Assembly (NCBI GenBank): GCA_021399445.1
Contig: JAJTUQ010000002.1
Span: forward strand, 4,092,001-4,156,000
DNA length: 64,000 nucleotides
From: Xylogone sp. PMI_703
Taxonomy: Eukaryota > Ascomycota > Leotiomycetes
Direction: 5' to 3'
The position numbers and the translations under genes were made by a program. Below, one piece after another: positions 43,091-54,004 of this stretch. Under the pieces are notes generated by a model. The model searched no databases. It was given only the letters and a program-made list of their open reading frames with translations, and had not been told where the DNA came from. Position 1 is the first letter of the stretch, and each line of letters opens with the position of its first letter.

Positions 43091-44890
43091 TCAAAGTCTA
43101 ATAACACTAACATCCAAAATCCCCTTCGCATCTCTCAACTCCGCCTCAATCTGACCCGTAATATCACCATCAACACCCAAGATCATCAACGCTTCATTAT
43201 CCCCTTTATCCCCGTTAACCGAATATCTACCCCCATCTCCATCCCCATACCCATTTCTCCCCTTTTCCAAAGCCGCAACCGTCATGAACTTGATATTAAC
43301 CCCATGCACCCCAAGAATACTCCCCACGCTTCCAATCTTTCCCGGCTCATCATAGTTCCGCAGCGCAAGCAGCGTCCCCTCCGGCACGAAACTAGTCGTG
43401 AACCGATCAAGACGACTGATATACACGGCCTTACCACTCACATAGCCGCTGATAATTTGCTCATCATCACCACCACTATGGCCATGCTCACTCTGTCCAG
43501 AACCCTCCGTGGTGGTAACGGGAGAAGCTTTCAACGACACCTGGTTCGCATACATCCTGTCATTAGACTCTCTATTATGCGTCTCATTCACCACAATGCC
43601 TTTTTCCTTTGCAATAAGCTCCGCGTTGACAATGTTCACATCTCGTCCTCTCCTCTCGCTAATCGCACCCGTCAACCCCTTAATCAGCGCAGCGAATAGG
43701 GGTCGGGTATTGGAAATAGACGCCAATTCTCCCTCATACACTAGATTGAATCTCCGGCCTCCAATCGTGCCACCGCGGGCACCTGTCCTGCTACCATAAT
43801 GCTGTGTGAAGATACTCCCCATCTTCTCGATAAGCAAGACAAAGGGCTGGAGTTTCTTATATTCTTCGGGGAGAATAAGGGGTGCGTTGACGGCTGAGGT
43901 GGGGAGGCCGCCGGTTAGGACGGAGAGGACTTGTGCACATACGTCCTTAGAGACATTTTCTTGGGCTTCGACTGTTGAGGCGCCGAGATGAGGTGTTACT
44001 ACGACCTTGGGGTGCCGGGTTAGTGCCTCAGCTGTTGAGCCTGGGGTTGGTGGTTCTTGTGTGAAGACGTCTAGGCCTGCACCTGCAATGGTGCCGGCAT
44101 CAAGAGCGGCCAGGAGAGCTGATTCATTGATCACGCCTCCCCGGGCAACGTTTAGGATCTTAGCCGTGGGTTTCATCTGAGTGAGTTCTTTTTTGCTGAT
44201 CAAATCCATTGTGCTGGCAATAAGTGGCGTATGAATCGTCAGGAAATCGGATACCTTGAGCAAAGATGGGAGGTCTGCTACTAAGTTGACTGAGTTCGTT
44301 CTTGCAATCTCTGGAGATGCATATGGATCAAGTGCAAGGACTTTCATGCCTAGTCCAATTGCCATTCTGGCAACTTTCAACCCAACCTTTCCCAGTCCTA
44401 CGACCCCGAGAGTCTTTCCTCCAACTTCCGTTCCAACTAGTTTGGATCTCTCCCATCCTCCCGCCCGTAGCGATCTGTCACCCGCAGGGACATTTCTTGC
44501 TACGGACATAAGTAAGGCAATGGTATGCTCTGCAGCAGCAGCAATGTTCCCACTGGGAGAATTTACCACAATGATTCCGTGATTGGTAGCAGCATCTACG
44601 TCAATATTGTCTACTCCTACGCCAGCTCTGGCAACAACCTTCAGGTTTCTGGCTGCTGCGAGGATCCCAGCCGTAACTTTGGTCTCGGAACGGATGATGA
44701 GAGCATGATACTGAGGGATTGTCTCTTGTAACTGTTCTGCTGATATGTTCTTGGGTTGATGAATCTCAAACTTGTCACTTAGGAGAGCTAATCCATCAGG
44801 AGAGACTTTCTCGGGAATGAGAATTTTATAGAGATTGGCTTGAATACTCGCAGAATTGCCTAATACTTGGGGTTCTGCTGATGGTGCCAT
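43091..44890 (-). CDS. SER33: D-3-phosphoglycerate dehydrogenase
   Basis: Oxidises 3-phosphoglycerate to 3-phosphohydroxypyruvate with NAD, the first step of serine synthesis. A single uninterrupted exon gives 599 aa. The NAD-binding loop is VVGLGKVGLKVAR. Catalytic residues are the Arg in NVARGGVINE, the Glu in FTQEPP and the His in TPHLGAST. The C-terminal part has the regulatory domains of long-form enzymes, ending with an ACT-like domain (GTLLALRNYDEPGKIGSVGS to ALMILGVDGDI). A low-complexity, Gly/His-rich insert (SGQSEHGHSGGDDEQ) lies before it, and a second Gly/Asp-rich stretch (GYGDGDGGRYSVNGDKGDN) lies inside it. The stop is about 115 bp from the convergent permease stop. Confidence 0.95.
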   Translation of the reverse strand: MAPSAEPQVLGNSASIQANLYKILIPEKVSPDGLALLSDKFEIHQPKNISAEQLQETIPQYHALIIRSETKVTAGILAAARNLKVVARAGVGVDNIDVDAATNHGIIVVNSPSGNIAAAAEHTIALLMSVARNVPAGDRSLRAGGWERSKLVGTEVGGKTLGVVGLGKVGLKVARMAIGLGMKVLALDPYASPEIARTNSVNLVADLPSLLKVSDFLTIHTPLIASTMDLISKKELTQMKPTAKILNVARGGVINESALLAALDAGTIAGAGLDVFTQEPPTPGSTAEALTRHPKVVVTPHLGASTVEAQENVSKDVCAQVLSVLTGGLPTSAVNAPLILPEEYKKLQPFVLLIEKMGSIFTQHYGSRTGARGGTIGGRRFNLVYEGELASISNTRPLFAALIKGLTGAISERRGRDVNIVNAELIAKEKGIVVNETHNRESNDRMYANQVSLKASPVTTTEGSGQSEHGHSGGDDEQIISGYVSGKAVYISRLDRFTTSFVPEGTLLALRNYDEPGKIGSVGSILGVHGVNIKFMTVAALEKGRNGYGDGDGGRYSVNGDKGDNEALMILGVDGDITGQIEAELRDAKGILDVSVIRL

Positions 44891-45440
44891 GAGTCAATCC
44901 AAGTTGATAGTGGTAGAAATATCCAAGTCTTATTATTAGGGCTGAGGCTGCCGTATAGTGACGATTCTTTCGAGTAATGGTCATTCAATAGCAGTATGAG
45001 TGTATAGTTCTACTCTGAGAAAGAAAGAAGAGGTGAAGGCTTCCAGGGGGATCTTGTATAAATGAAAGGCATACTCATATGTCGTCTTATGCGGTCACGT
45101 TCTCACCCATTGAATTTGCCTAGAATAATGTAGCAGGGGCGGGGGGTGGATTGGCTGGGACTGAACCACCCCGCAATGCCCACACGGCGGGCCGCATGCA
45201 CTAATGCATCGCCGCTGCACCCCAATTTGTCCACCCAAATCAACCCAGAGACGCTACAATCCATCAGTAAAGCAATCCTGTAATGAAAAAGATTGCGTTG
45301 TGCAACACTACATAAGACGTGGGAGCAGCAATATATTGGCGGATGGAAACCAATGCTTGCTTTTTCTCATTTCGTTAACGCTACAACTCTCCGCAACAAA
45401 TCCAATATAGTATCGTGTTAGACAAGCAGATTGATCTTTT
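44891..45440. promoter_or_regulatory. Promoter region of the phosphoglycerate dehydrogenase gene
   Basis: 550 bp between the PGDH start and the glyoxalase stop, both on the minus strand. TGACTCA, the Gcn4/CPC1 core site, directly abuts and overlaps the PGDH start codon (44890-44896). That is an odd place for a promoter element. No gene is seen. Confidence 0.5.
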
Positions 45441-46778
45441 TTACCAGTTCGCCCTTTCCTTCAGCTTCTCATTCTGGATGACTTCTACCCAGTAGTTGTC
45501 GGGGTCAAGAATAAATGCGACATTCTTCATCCGGCCATCTGTGAGCCTCTTCTTCCACTTGACGCCCAGGTCTTCAAATCTCTTACACGCACTATCTAGG
45601 TCATCGACAGATACACCTAAATTCTGAGGTTGGTACTAGTCAAGTGGTTGTACGGATGTCAACTTACAAATGTGACCGAAGCCCTGTGGCTGATCGTTGC
45701 CATTGTGGTATTGGAAGTTCTCGTCCTTCTCCGTTCCGTAGTTCCAGGTGAGTTCGAGGAGGCCCTCACGATCGGCAGTAGACCCTTCCTGAGGAAGACC
45801 TTGCTTGCCTGGATATCCAAGGAAGTAAAGATTAAAGTTATTTGCTGCATTTTCACTCGTGCGCATTAATGTCATTCCTAGTACCTCCTGGTAGAATTTC
45901 AAAGACTTCTCGGCATCCTTGACTCGGATCATGGTGTGATTCTGAATCGTGCTTAGTTAGCAATCAAGCATACTGCCATTCATGCGAGTAGTGAGACTGA
46001 TCAGGTGAGCTTTACCATTCTATAGGTTTGCACGTCAGTAGTTGTGATACCCTCAGTCTTCTCAAGCGGGTTTAACCCAATGACTTCAACCCAATATCCA
46101 TCTGGGTCCAAGACGAAAGCAATGTGTCTCATTCGGCCATCAGTAAGCTTCTTCTGGAACTTGTACCCAGCGTCCTCGAGTCTCTGGCAGGCGGCTTGGA
46201 GATTGTCGACACTGATGCAGGTATGGCCAAAACCTCTTGGTTCGCTGTTACCAGTGTGAACTTTGTACTCCGGGTCATTTTCCGTGCCGTAATTATGAGT
46301 AAGTTCAATAAGTCCCTCGCGGTCACTAAAGTGGTTGCCGTGCGATAGAGCCTGAGGTGAATCATAACCCAAAAAATAGAGATCAAACTTGGCTTCAGGT
46401 TGCTCAATCTTTCGTATCATCTTCATACCCAAGAATTCATAGAATTGGACTGAACATGAATTGTTAGCAAGCTATCTCACTGAGCTAGAACATCATCAGT
46501 TCCCCGTACCTGAGACTTTTGGGTCTTTCACTCGAATCCTACTCCAGTTAGCAGATCTGCAACTTTTAATAGAGCCATTATCATACATACATCGAGTGAT
46601 TGAACTTGTAGGACTTAGTATCTGTTGCCATTGTTGCGTATGCTCTACTTCCTGTAGGCACCCCACTTTTAGCGTATGATTTCTTTAGATGAAGCAATTC
46701 AGATATACCTGCTACAAAAATTCGGTTTCGAATGAAATTTGAATTGTATGTCCTCTGTACACCGCGGAGGAAAAGCAT
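45441..46778 (-). CDS. GLO1: Glyoxalase I (lactoylglutathione lyase), two-domain form
   Basis: Converts the methylglyoxal-glutathione hemithioacetal to S-lactoylglutathione. Five exons, 46591-46778, a 29-nt exon at 46511-46539, 46016-46449, 45668-45941 and 45441-45616, give 366 aa. Two tandem VOC domains are evident. Each has HSM or HTMIRVKD, then FYLFLG-like and DLYFLGYDS / NLYFLGYPG, an ELTHNYGTE / ELTWNYGTE motif with the metal-ligand Glu, GFGH(T/I)C(I/V)SVD, and DPDGYWVEVIG / DPDNYWVEVI. The first ATG gives a 49-residue Arg/Ser-rich leader (MLFLRGVQRTYNSNFIRNRI) like a mitochondrial presequence. An in-frame ATG at 46629-46631 (MATDTKSYKFNHSM) gives a 317-aa cytosolic form of the usual length. 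Confidence 0.94.
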
Positions 46779-47846
46779 ATGCTTTCAGCGATCGCAGGAG
46801 GAAATTACAGGATATTGGAAGAGACAGGGAGGGGGAAAGAGATTTTGTAGGAGCGCAGGAGGGGAAGCATCAACAAACTGCCCCTCCTGGAACGGAGCTA
46901 TGGCAATATGACGTGGGTGATTTCGGCATAGCGCTGTTGTCCAAAGCGGGAATGTCCCCAGGATTGAGACGAACGATAAGCCTTAAAGCCGGTCGTGCTA
47001 TGGCTCATCTTGCATACAGAGTATACAGATCACGGGATAGGAGTAGAGGAAATATAGTAGAAAGGAGCAAAAACCATCGATGCTCTAAACTCAGGGCAGA
47101 TAGAACAGCTGCACAATGCTATGAGCCCCTATAGATGACCAATGCAGCTTGCCTATTCCTAAAGAGCCATCCGCGTGAGATGGGAAATTCAAATGAAGGC
47201 CCGTAAAGATTGTACTTGACTACGAGAGCGCGCATATTGCTTAGTGAGAATTCGATAGTAAAAACTTGACCTGTCTTTTTATCCATGACTCAAATGCATA
47301 ATATTCTCACCATGCTCGAGCGCGTTGAAAGAAAAAGAAAGCAACGAGCGAATCGGGAGCTTACACCACTGCAATCAACAGGCTTACGGTGGTACAGCAG
47401 CGTTGCGGTGACGGGGTAGCGACGGCTGGTGGTTCTACCTGCCCCCAACTCATTCAAGCTCTGCAAACACCGTATTTTCCAACTCTCACCCAGACAAGAA
47501 GTTTATTTGATCCAGCTACAAGAATTGTAAAGAGCCTTTCTTTATCGTTCAGCTCGAAATAGCACATCTCGCATCCTTAGCTACGAGAAACGGAAATTCC
47601 CGATTCGGTCACCTTCCTGATCTGACCTCAAGCTTCCCCGCTATCTCCACCGCATGTAGAATGACGACCTCGCTCTCTGCTTCTTGAACGACAGGAACAC
47701 GACCAATTGAGACATCCTAGCAAATATAGATGTCGGGAAGTCCTAGATACTCTGCGTGATCTTCATTAGTCCGACCACCTCCCTTCTAGGAGCTTGACCA
47801 GTGAAACTTAACACGCTCCGCCGACCTTCAACAACCCCGCGATACG
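46779..47846. other. Divergent intergenic region
   Basis: 1.07 kb between outward-pointing starts of GLO1 and the Roadblock-like gene. An open frame continuing at 46739-47134 (plus) has Arg-rich composition and no family signature. I treat it as chance. Confidence 0.5.
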
Positions 47847-48584
47847 ATGTCTCAAACAATGCTCTTGACGAAGAGGTTATCCACCTTCCTCAACAACAAT
47901 ACAACTCCCCAAATCCACACTCTCCTGCTCATCACACCCGTCGGAAAACTCTTATCAAGTGCCTCTCCCTCGCCCACCTCGATCCTCCGTACGCAGTCCA
48001 CACTAGCATGTTCGTTATGGAACCTCTACAATCCATACGTCCCCAACACCGCAAATCTCGTCTCGGCCGCCTTACCACAAGATTCAGACCCGAACACAAG
48101 CAGCGACGCTAGGATAAGAAATGGAGCAGCTGCAGGGAAGGACGTTAATTGCATAGTGATACAGCTCGAGCATGGTATCATGGTTATCCGCGCTCTAAAA
48201 TGCGGCTTGCTCTTCGTTGCAATCGGCCATTCCTCCTCGTCTGCTCAAATGCAGCCGCCGCACAGTCCCCAATCACACTATCAGCAATCCTTTGTGGCCT
48301 CTCATAGTCCACCCCCTTCGTCGCCCGATCCACAAGCCGAGAGCCATCACGATGCTCACGAGAACCCAATACTGCTGCAGTTACCGATACAGACATCTAG
48401 TGGGCCGGGTGCTGGAGGTGGTAGTGGGAGCGCTGCGCCCTCGGAAGCGGGGAGCACGATTACGAATGCCAGTATTGGGAGCCCAGCTACGATATTCGGG
48501 ATGAAGAGACAGACAGAAGAGTTAGCGAAGTGGTTGGACGGGAAGCTAGAAGGGTTTAAACTCAGTCCTCCCGAAGGACGATGA
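47847..48584 (+). CDS. Roadblock/LAMTOR2-like small protein
   Basis: A single exon of 245 codons. The N-terminal 130 residues resemble the Roadblock/LC7 fold: an initial helix MLLTKRLSTFLNNN, then IHTLLLITPVGKLLSSASPS, a helix around LACSLWNLYNPYVP, and beta strands DVNCIVIQLEHGIMVIRALK and LLFVAIGH. This is the pattern of LAMTOR2/Ego3-type scaffold subunits that anchor Rag GTPases and TORC1 to the vacuole. That link is an inference from fold pattern. The second half is Pro/Ser/His/Gly-rich and disordered, and the C-terminus is a helix (KRQTEELAKWLDGKLEGFKL). It might instead be another Roadblock-family scaffold. Confidence 0.68.
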   Translation: MSQTMLLTKRLSTFLNNNTTPQIHTLLLITPVGKLLSSASPSPTSILRTQSTLACSLWNLYNPYVPNTANLVSAALPQDSDPNTSSDARIRNGAAAGKDVNCIVIQLEHGIMVIRALKCGLLFVAIGHSSSSAQMQPPHSPQSHYQQSFVASHSPPPSSPDPQAESHHDAHENPILLQLPIQTSSGPGAGGGSGSAAPSEAGSTITNASIGSPATIFGMKRQTEELAKWLDGKLEGFKLSPPEGR

Positions 48585-49215
48585 GACTTGTCATGCACGT
48601 TTTCGAGGCTCGTTGCCTGGTTTTTCGACACGAACGCTATGAAATTGATTCCGTGGGTTACTGCACCAGCATTATCATCGCATATACGCATATTTTGGCC
48701 TTTTCCTATGTTTTTTCCTTTGGACAATATCGGTGTCTAGGAGTGGAAGGGAGTAAATCTGTTATAACAATGGAATGTTATGTTTTAGGACTTTTACCTG
48801 ATATATTATGAAGCATTTGTTCTGATGATCGAAGGAAATGAAATTTTTAGTTGCGGGGATCTTATTATTCGGAGTAGATTATCCTAATAACAGGTATGGC
48901 GCTTACCACGTCTTTTCCTGGGAAGATTATGTATAATCACCTGTTTGTCATATTATAGCGGGAGTCTAGAAAATAAGCAAATTAAGAATCTATAAACGTT
49001 TACCGGTAGGCGTTCTTGTCACTCCTGGATGGTGATTCTCTTAAAGAGGCTTAAAAATGGGACGGAAGACAGCTCTCGTATGACTGCTTTGAATCAATGG
49101 AATAGGAAATTCGTCGACATTTCTAATAGCTCAGTTATGCTGGTTTTATTCCTGAAGAAACCTCCACTGAACGTAGCAATCCCAATAAATGCTTCTACTT
49201 TAAATTAATGATATA
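48585..49215. other. 3' region between convergent genes
   Basis: 631 bp between the Roadblock-like and DUF3500 stops. A+T-rich; nothing recognisable. Confidence 0.5.
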
Positions 49216-50713
49216 TTATGCTTCAAACCCCGCTTGCTTCAACATAGCCTTGCCATAATCCCCCCTATTCGGCAAGCGGTTTACAGTGTGAATATGGCAT
49301 CGGGCGGGAGATGTATTCGTCAAGAAGACTATCAGATAAGTCAGACCAAGAACTCATTCATTCCAATAGCAGTAAGAAAAAGGAGGATATTTTTTAACAC
49401 TTACTGCCACAATGAAAGTCCAACTCCATGAAGGCCACGGGGCTATGGATCCTATAATAGTACGGATCCTCGTCTCCGAATTCGCCAATCCATGCAAAAT
49501 AAGTCTCATTCAAATGTTTCTTGAAATTCTGGAGCCGGTGTTGAAGAACCCTCTCAGGGTAATACTCGTTGAAGGCAAGGAAGAGATTAATGACTGCTTG
49601 TTGCTTCTCTGGTGGGAATTCCGAAACCGGGCAACCCTCTAACACATCGAGTCAGCCAAGGCAAAGGAATTCGCCGTATTATCAATGAGACACACCGTAT
49701 GGAAGAACCCTATTGTCCTGTCTAGCTCCACCGAGATGCCTCTCGTCAAAGGGATTCCACCGATCAGGTGAAAGGCTCTGGCCGTCCATCCCTTTATTCA
49801 GGGTAGCTTTATCCTGCAGCTCCTTGGGCAAGCTCTGCATTAATTTGAGACTCTCTAATTCCTCGGCCTGAAATAGCCGTAATCCCGCATGTGGACCCTC
49901 ATCGATCTGATCTGGTTCTGCACCCATAAATGTAGGGCCGATAGTCATCCTCTTACCTAGGAATACAATAGCTAGACATAAGTGGTGGCCGAAGAAGGTG
50001 TAACCCCATGGCGATGTCATAGATGGTGTGCCAAAGAGACGGAAGTTGTACGAGTGTTCGTTGAGGACCTTCCTCCCATTCACAAGCTGACCGAGAAAAC
50101 CATTGGTGAGACAGCAACCAAGGATCTTGTCATAGCCTTGCTTTGAGGTTGAGGCTTTTATGATATTATGGATCGCATCCTGGATTCCTGGAGAGACCTC
50201 ATCGAGACGCAGTCCACCTAGAAAGCTCCAAAGTTAGCTACCCAAATACAATTGTGCGGCTTCTGGCGGCACAGGGACCGTACCAGGGTTCATGTAGAGC
50301 TCCGGATTTGACCATAATCTGAACTCATCATCCGTCACAGACGCAAACGACACAGCCTTCTTCTGTTCAGAACTCAGCAGCTTCAGGAAAGATTCCGTCG
50401 CAGCAATTGCTTCTTCCGTTGGCGCGCCCTCATCCTCTGCATATTCATACACTCCCTCTTTGACGTTGCCATCCGTGGTAAACCCCTTGTACGGTCTCTC
50501 GAGATTCTTGGCCTCCAATCGATTGATCAGCCAGGCTGGAGCTTCAATCTGGCGGCGCGAGTCGCACCAGCTGAGTGCCGTGTGATCCGCAATGCCCGCA
50601 ATGCGAGGATGGTCTGGAGCAGGAATGATGTCGCGGAATGGTACCGCAGCGTCGGAGCGGGGTTTTGTTGGATCTGTGGTACGGAGGTACCCAGAGTTTA
50701 CGGGAGTGGCCAT
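49216..50713 (-). CDS. DUF3500 family protein
   Basis: A member of the widespread but uncharacterised DUF3500 family (recognised by motif order, not by search). Four exons, 50284-50713, 49696-50217, 49405-49638 and 49216-49328, give 432 aa. Family-like landmarks are ATESFLKLLSSEQKKAVSFA and DDEFRLWSNPELYMNPGGLR, then SYNFRLFGTPSMTSPWGYTF, GHHLCLAIVFLGKRMTIGPT, TFMGAEP and DRWNPFDERHLGGARQDNRV. The end is TYFAWIGEFGDEDPYYYRIH, FMELDFHCG and HIHTVNRLPNRGDYGK. I use the donor at 50283 (CCTG|GTACGG), giving a 66-nt intron and NPGGLRLDE. A later donor would leave an implausible 24-nt intron. There is no signal peptide. Conserved His and Asp suggest an enzyme, but the reaction is unknown. Confidence 0.85.
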
Positions 50714-51723
50714 TTTCGCGAGAGAGTGATGGATGAAGCAGGAAGTACAATCATAAGCGCATTGAAAGAGAGACTATGAGAAAAGAAATTTTAATATATG
50801 AGAAAGATGAATTGAGAGATACTTTACCTATGGCATGGCCATGACACGTTGGAAGTTGTGGGGAGAAGCTGAGCTGGGAAGACTCCAAGTAGCTTTGGAG
50901 GGGTAATTACTGCTGAGCAGGCGTGAGATAGCTTCGGAACAGTGAGGGGAGAGCTTCGGAATCGCTGGGCTTTGAGGGGTTTAGTGTGTGGGGATCACGC
51001 ACGTGATTGGGTCCCACATTGGCAGGATGAGATGTTAGAGATAAATAGTATTCGGATTGAGAAAGTTGTGATGGCTTTCCTGTCTCTGCAGTAGAAATAA
51101 GTTGTTGCTATTGAGAGCCTAAAACAATCAGTGTAAAATAATCAAGGGCAGCTAGTGTATCTCTACCTCAAGATGCACCGTTATCTGTGTGCTGTTTTTG
51201 GAAGCAAGCCGAGCCTGCCCCTTTCTCGATTGAAGTCTGAAAAGAGGTATACCATAGTAATAAAGAGAACTACATAAAAGAAATGTCCTTATTTACCAGA
51301 ATGTAATAAGCCCCTAGTTTTCTAGACAAGTTGTACTAGAAAATGCATAGTTATGAATCCCGTCCTGTTCGGTGTACCCAATTCGCAAAGGAGCCTTTGC
51401 ACTAGTCTACGAGAAACACTTAACATATATCCTGTATCCAATACAGCACAACTCAATTACTCTTAACATCACAAACCATGAGCATTTAGACAAATCTGTA
51501 TTGAACAGCTCAGCCCAGCCTCGTCAACTACCCCTCTCAGCCTTGCACTAGCCTAAGCGAATTGAGGGTCCTGAATGGACGCGTGTGAACCTGATTGCCT
51601 GCGAGAGAAGTGCTCTATAAAAGTTGAGCTTCCACTCGATCTTCTAGGAATCCAAGCTCGTCGTCCTGAAATATTTCCTCTCAGTAACACAAGAGAGAAA
51701 CTCATCTAAAAACACATCTCAAG
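50714..51723. promoter_or_regulatory. Divergent intergenic region
   Basis: 1.0 kb between outward-pointing starts of the DUF3500 and RING genes. No coding signal is seen. It must include both promoters. Confidence 0.5.
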
Positions 51724-52469
51724 ATGTCCAATCCCTACGAAAGTAAGCAAACTTGCCCCTCCATCCACCATTCTCAAATACAAAAGAAAAAGACCACGAA
51801 GAATATGAGAGATCGAGAAAGAAAGACAAAAGCTAACATATACCCACCCAAGTCGAACATAACATAAAACCCCCCGCCTCCACGACCCGTCCCTCCCGCC
51901 GCCCAGACATGACCTCCTTCGTCTCGGCCCTCTCCGAAATAACCACGACCTCAACCCCCTCCCACCCACACAACAACCCTCACGCAGTGCCCACACCCGC
52001 AGACATGTCGACCCTCGCACACCTCCTCCAAGACCAATTCACCGTCCTCCTACAAAACTCCTCCACCTCCCAATCCTCCCAAGATCCATCTCAATCTCCA
52101 CCACCCAACGCCGCCCTCCTCGAGACCCTCATAACCGCCATCCAATCGACAATCGACTCCCCCCCCGACGAACTCAAGGGCGTCCCGCAGTCGTTTCTAG
52201 ACAGTCTGGATCGCGTGCCGAAGAAGGATTTGAAGAAGGAGGACACGTGCCCGATCTGTGCGGAGCGGTTCCTGGACGATGAGTTCCCGCTCGTGGTGGT
52301 GCTGCCGTGCCATGAGCGCCATTGGTTCGATCTCGAGTGCGTGGGGCCGTGGTTGCTTGTGCAGGGGACTTGTCCTTTGGATCGGAAGGAGGTGGGGAAG
52401 CGGAGGGAGGTTGTTGCGGAGAAGAAGGATGATGATGGGGAGGAGGAGTATGATGAGATGTTTGCTTGA
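51724..52469 (+). CDS. RING-finger protein, probable E3 ubiquitin ligase
   Basis: Two exons, a 19-nt first exon 51724-51742 coding MSNPYE and the main exon 51853-52469, give 211 aa after a 110-nt intron. The RING finger lies at about residues 138-180: CPICAERF, then LPCHERHWFDLECVGPWLL and CPLDRKEV, a C3H2C3-type pattern with paired cysteines and two histidines. The rest is Ser/Thr/Pro-rich, with a helical segment NAALLETLITAIQSTIDSPP before the finger, and the protein ends in an acidic tail (DDDGEEEYDEMFA). It likely acts as an E3 ligase; substrates cannot be inferred. Joining the two exons uses AAG as acceptor. An alternative is a start at the internal ATG 51909, which loses nothing of the RING. 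Confidence 0.85.
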
Positions 52470-53085
52470 GACTTTATTCAATGTGTTTGCTTGAGTATTG
52501 AAGTACTTGATTGGCTGGGAAGTGGGTTAGCATTGCTTTTTTCATGTGTTTGGAGGATTTTTTGGGCTTGCATGGGTGGATGGAGTATAGCATGGAGTAT
52601 AGGTGTTGGGAGTTTTCTCGTAGAGTTAGTAATCACCACGACGATGACGAGGCAATGATGATGAGGATAGCGGGTTATCTTATTCTTCAAGCATTCATCA
52701 TTATCCATTTGTGCATCTCAGATTAAGATAATCTTCTTTTCCAAAGCTCAATTTTATATTGAACCTAGAAAAACACATACACAGACAGAGAGAGACCCAA
52801 GGTATGAAAAGAAGCTCGTCTATGCGATGATGTAGGAAAAAAGATCTGCCGTAAATAATAAACAGACCCCAAAAGATGGGGGGGGAATATTTCTCGTCTT
52901 TTCCTTGTTCTAATCATCTAATACACATCCCAGAATCTCTTTAAATTCCTCGATTATATAGAATTCCACGTGGATGCCCACACGAGAAGGTTGAATTCGT
53001 GTTTCTCATTAACGATGCCTCTTTGTTCTTATCCGCCTGTCTTTCCCCAAAAAAAAGCTTCCCCACCGCAACCACGAGTGTCAAG
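52470..53085. other. 3' region between convergent genes
   Basis: 616 bp between the RING and cytochrome b5 stops. Contains short G-, A- and GATGA-rich runs; nothing recognisable. Confidence 0.5.
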
Positions 53086-54004
53086 CTAGGCTTGTTGCTG
53101 CTGGCTTTGCAAATACTGGTACGCACCATAAGCAAGGGCACCGCCAAGAAGTAGAACAACGTAGAGACCAATTCCACCACCCGTTGATTGCCCAGACGCA
53201 CCTGTGGTGGCTTTACCGCTGGCAATGGACTTGGGTACTGGGTCTCCTTCCTGTAGAGGTATTAGTCGTGGTGGACTTTGTGATGGGACAAGGAGGAGAG
53301 AATGGGGCAAAATATCGAGATATAGTAGGATGAACGCACCACTCGCTTCAAGGTTCCGTAAAGTAGACCCTCGAGAATTTCTCGGGCCTCGTCACTGTGT
53401 CCTACATCCTCAAAGGCCTCTGTGCCGTCCTGACCACCGACGTCGAGTAAGACCTCTTCTCCACCTCTGTAGAAGTTATTTGTTAGTTGTAGATCTGTGT
53501 CTATGTCTGTGTCTGTCTGGGTGCAGTAGAGGAAACAGCAAAAGAAGAGCAGAGGAGAAAAGAAACAAAGATGAGAGTGGCTGCTATCGAATATTACACA
53601 AGGAGGGGTATCGATTCGATAGCCGCGGGACGAAGCAGCCGCCCGCAATCGATAGATAGCCTGTGGATATAGAATAACAGCCTTGTTGGAGAGAAAGATT
53701 GAAGAATGTAGATAATCCTCTTGTAGATCTCCTCCCAAATAAGGCAAAGACGCAAATTTGATCCGAGGCAGATAGAGTTGGGTGTGAACAGAGAGAAAGT
53801 TGTGCGGGTGGTGGCAGACGGTGTGCGCATGTGCAAAAAGCGAGCAAAGGCCCGCAGCGCCGGGAGAGGGATGGAGACTCGAACTTACGGGTGCTCATCG
53901 ACGAAGCTGGTGCAATTGTAGACCTTGTCGTGGATGACAATGTACAGGTCCTTCTTGGTGGAGTGGGGAGCGATCTCAGCGAAAGTCAACTCCTTGGTGG
54001 CCAT
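53086..54004 (-). CDS. CYB5: Cytochrome b5, tail-anchored
   Basis: ER-membrane haem protein passing electrons to sterol and fatty-acid desaturases and P450s. Three exons, 53889-54004, 53340-53466 and 53086-53250, give 135 aa. The haem-binding core is intact: [20 protein letters not shown] then [20 protein letters not shown] and GHSDEA, supplying the two axial histidines (in HPGG and GHS). A Gly/Ser linker leads to a hydrophobic tail anchor ([20 protein letters not shown]) and a polar QSQQQQA end. The first intron is 422 nt, several times longer than most here, and splits the HPGG haem motif. The second is 89 nt. Confidence 0.95.

Noticed and set aside
46739..47134. 131-codon plus-strand frame in the GLO1 upstream region
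   Set aside because: Starts inside the GLO1 first exon in antisense, with no recognisable motif.
50218..50241. 24-nt intron in the DUF3500 gene
   Set aside because: Too short for splicing; a donor at 50283 gives a normal 66-nt intron and the family sequence NPGGLRLDE.
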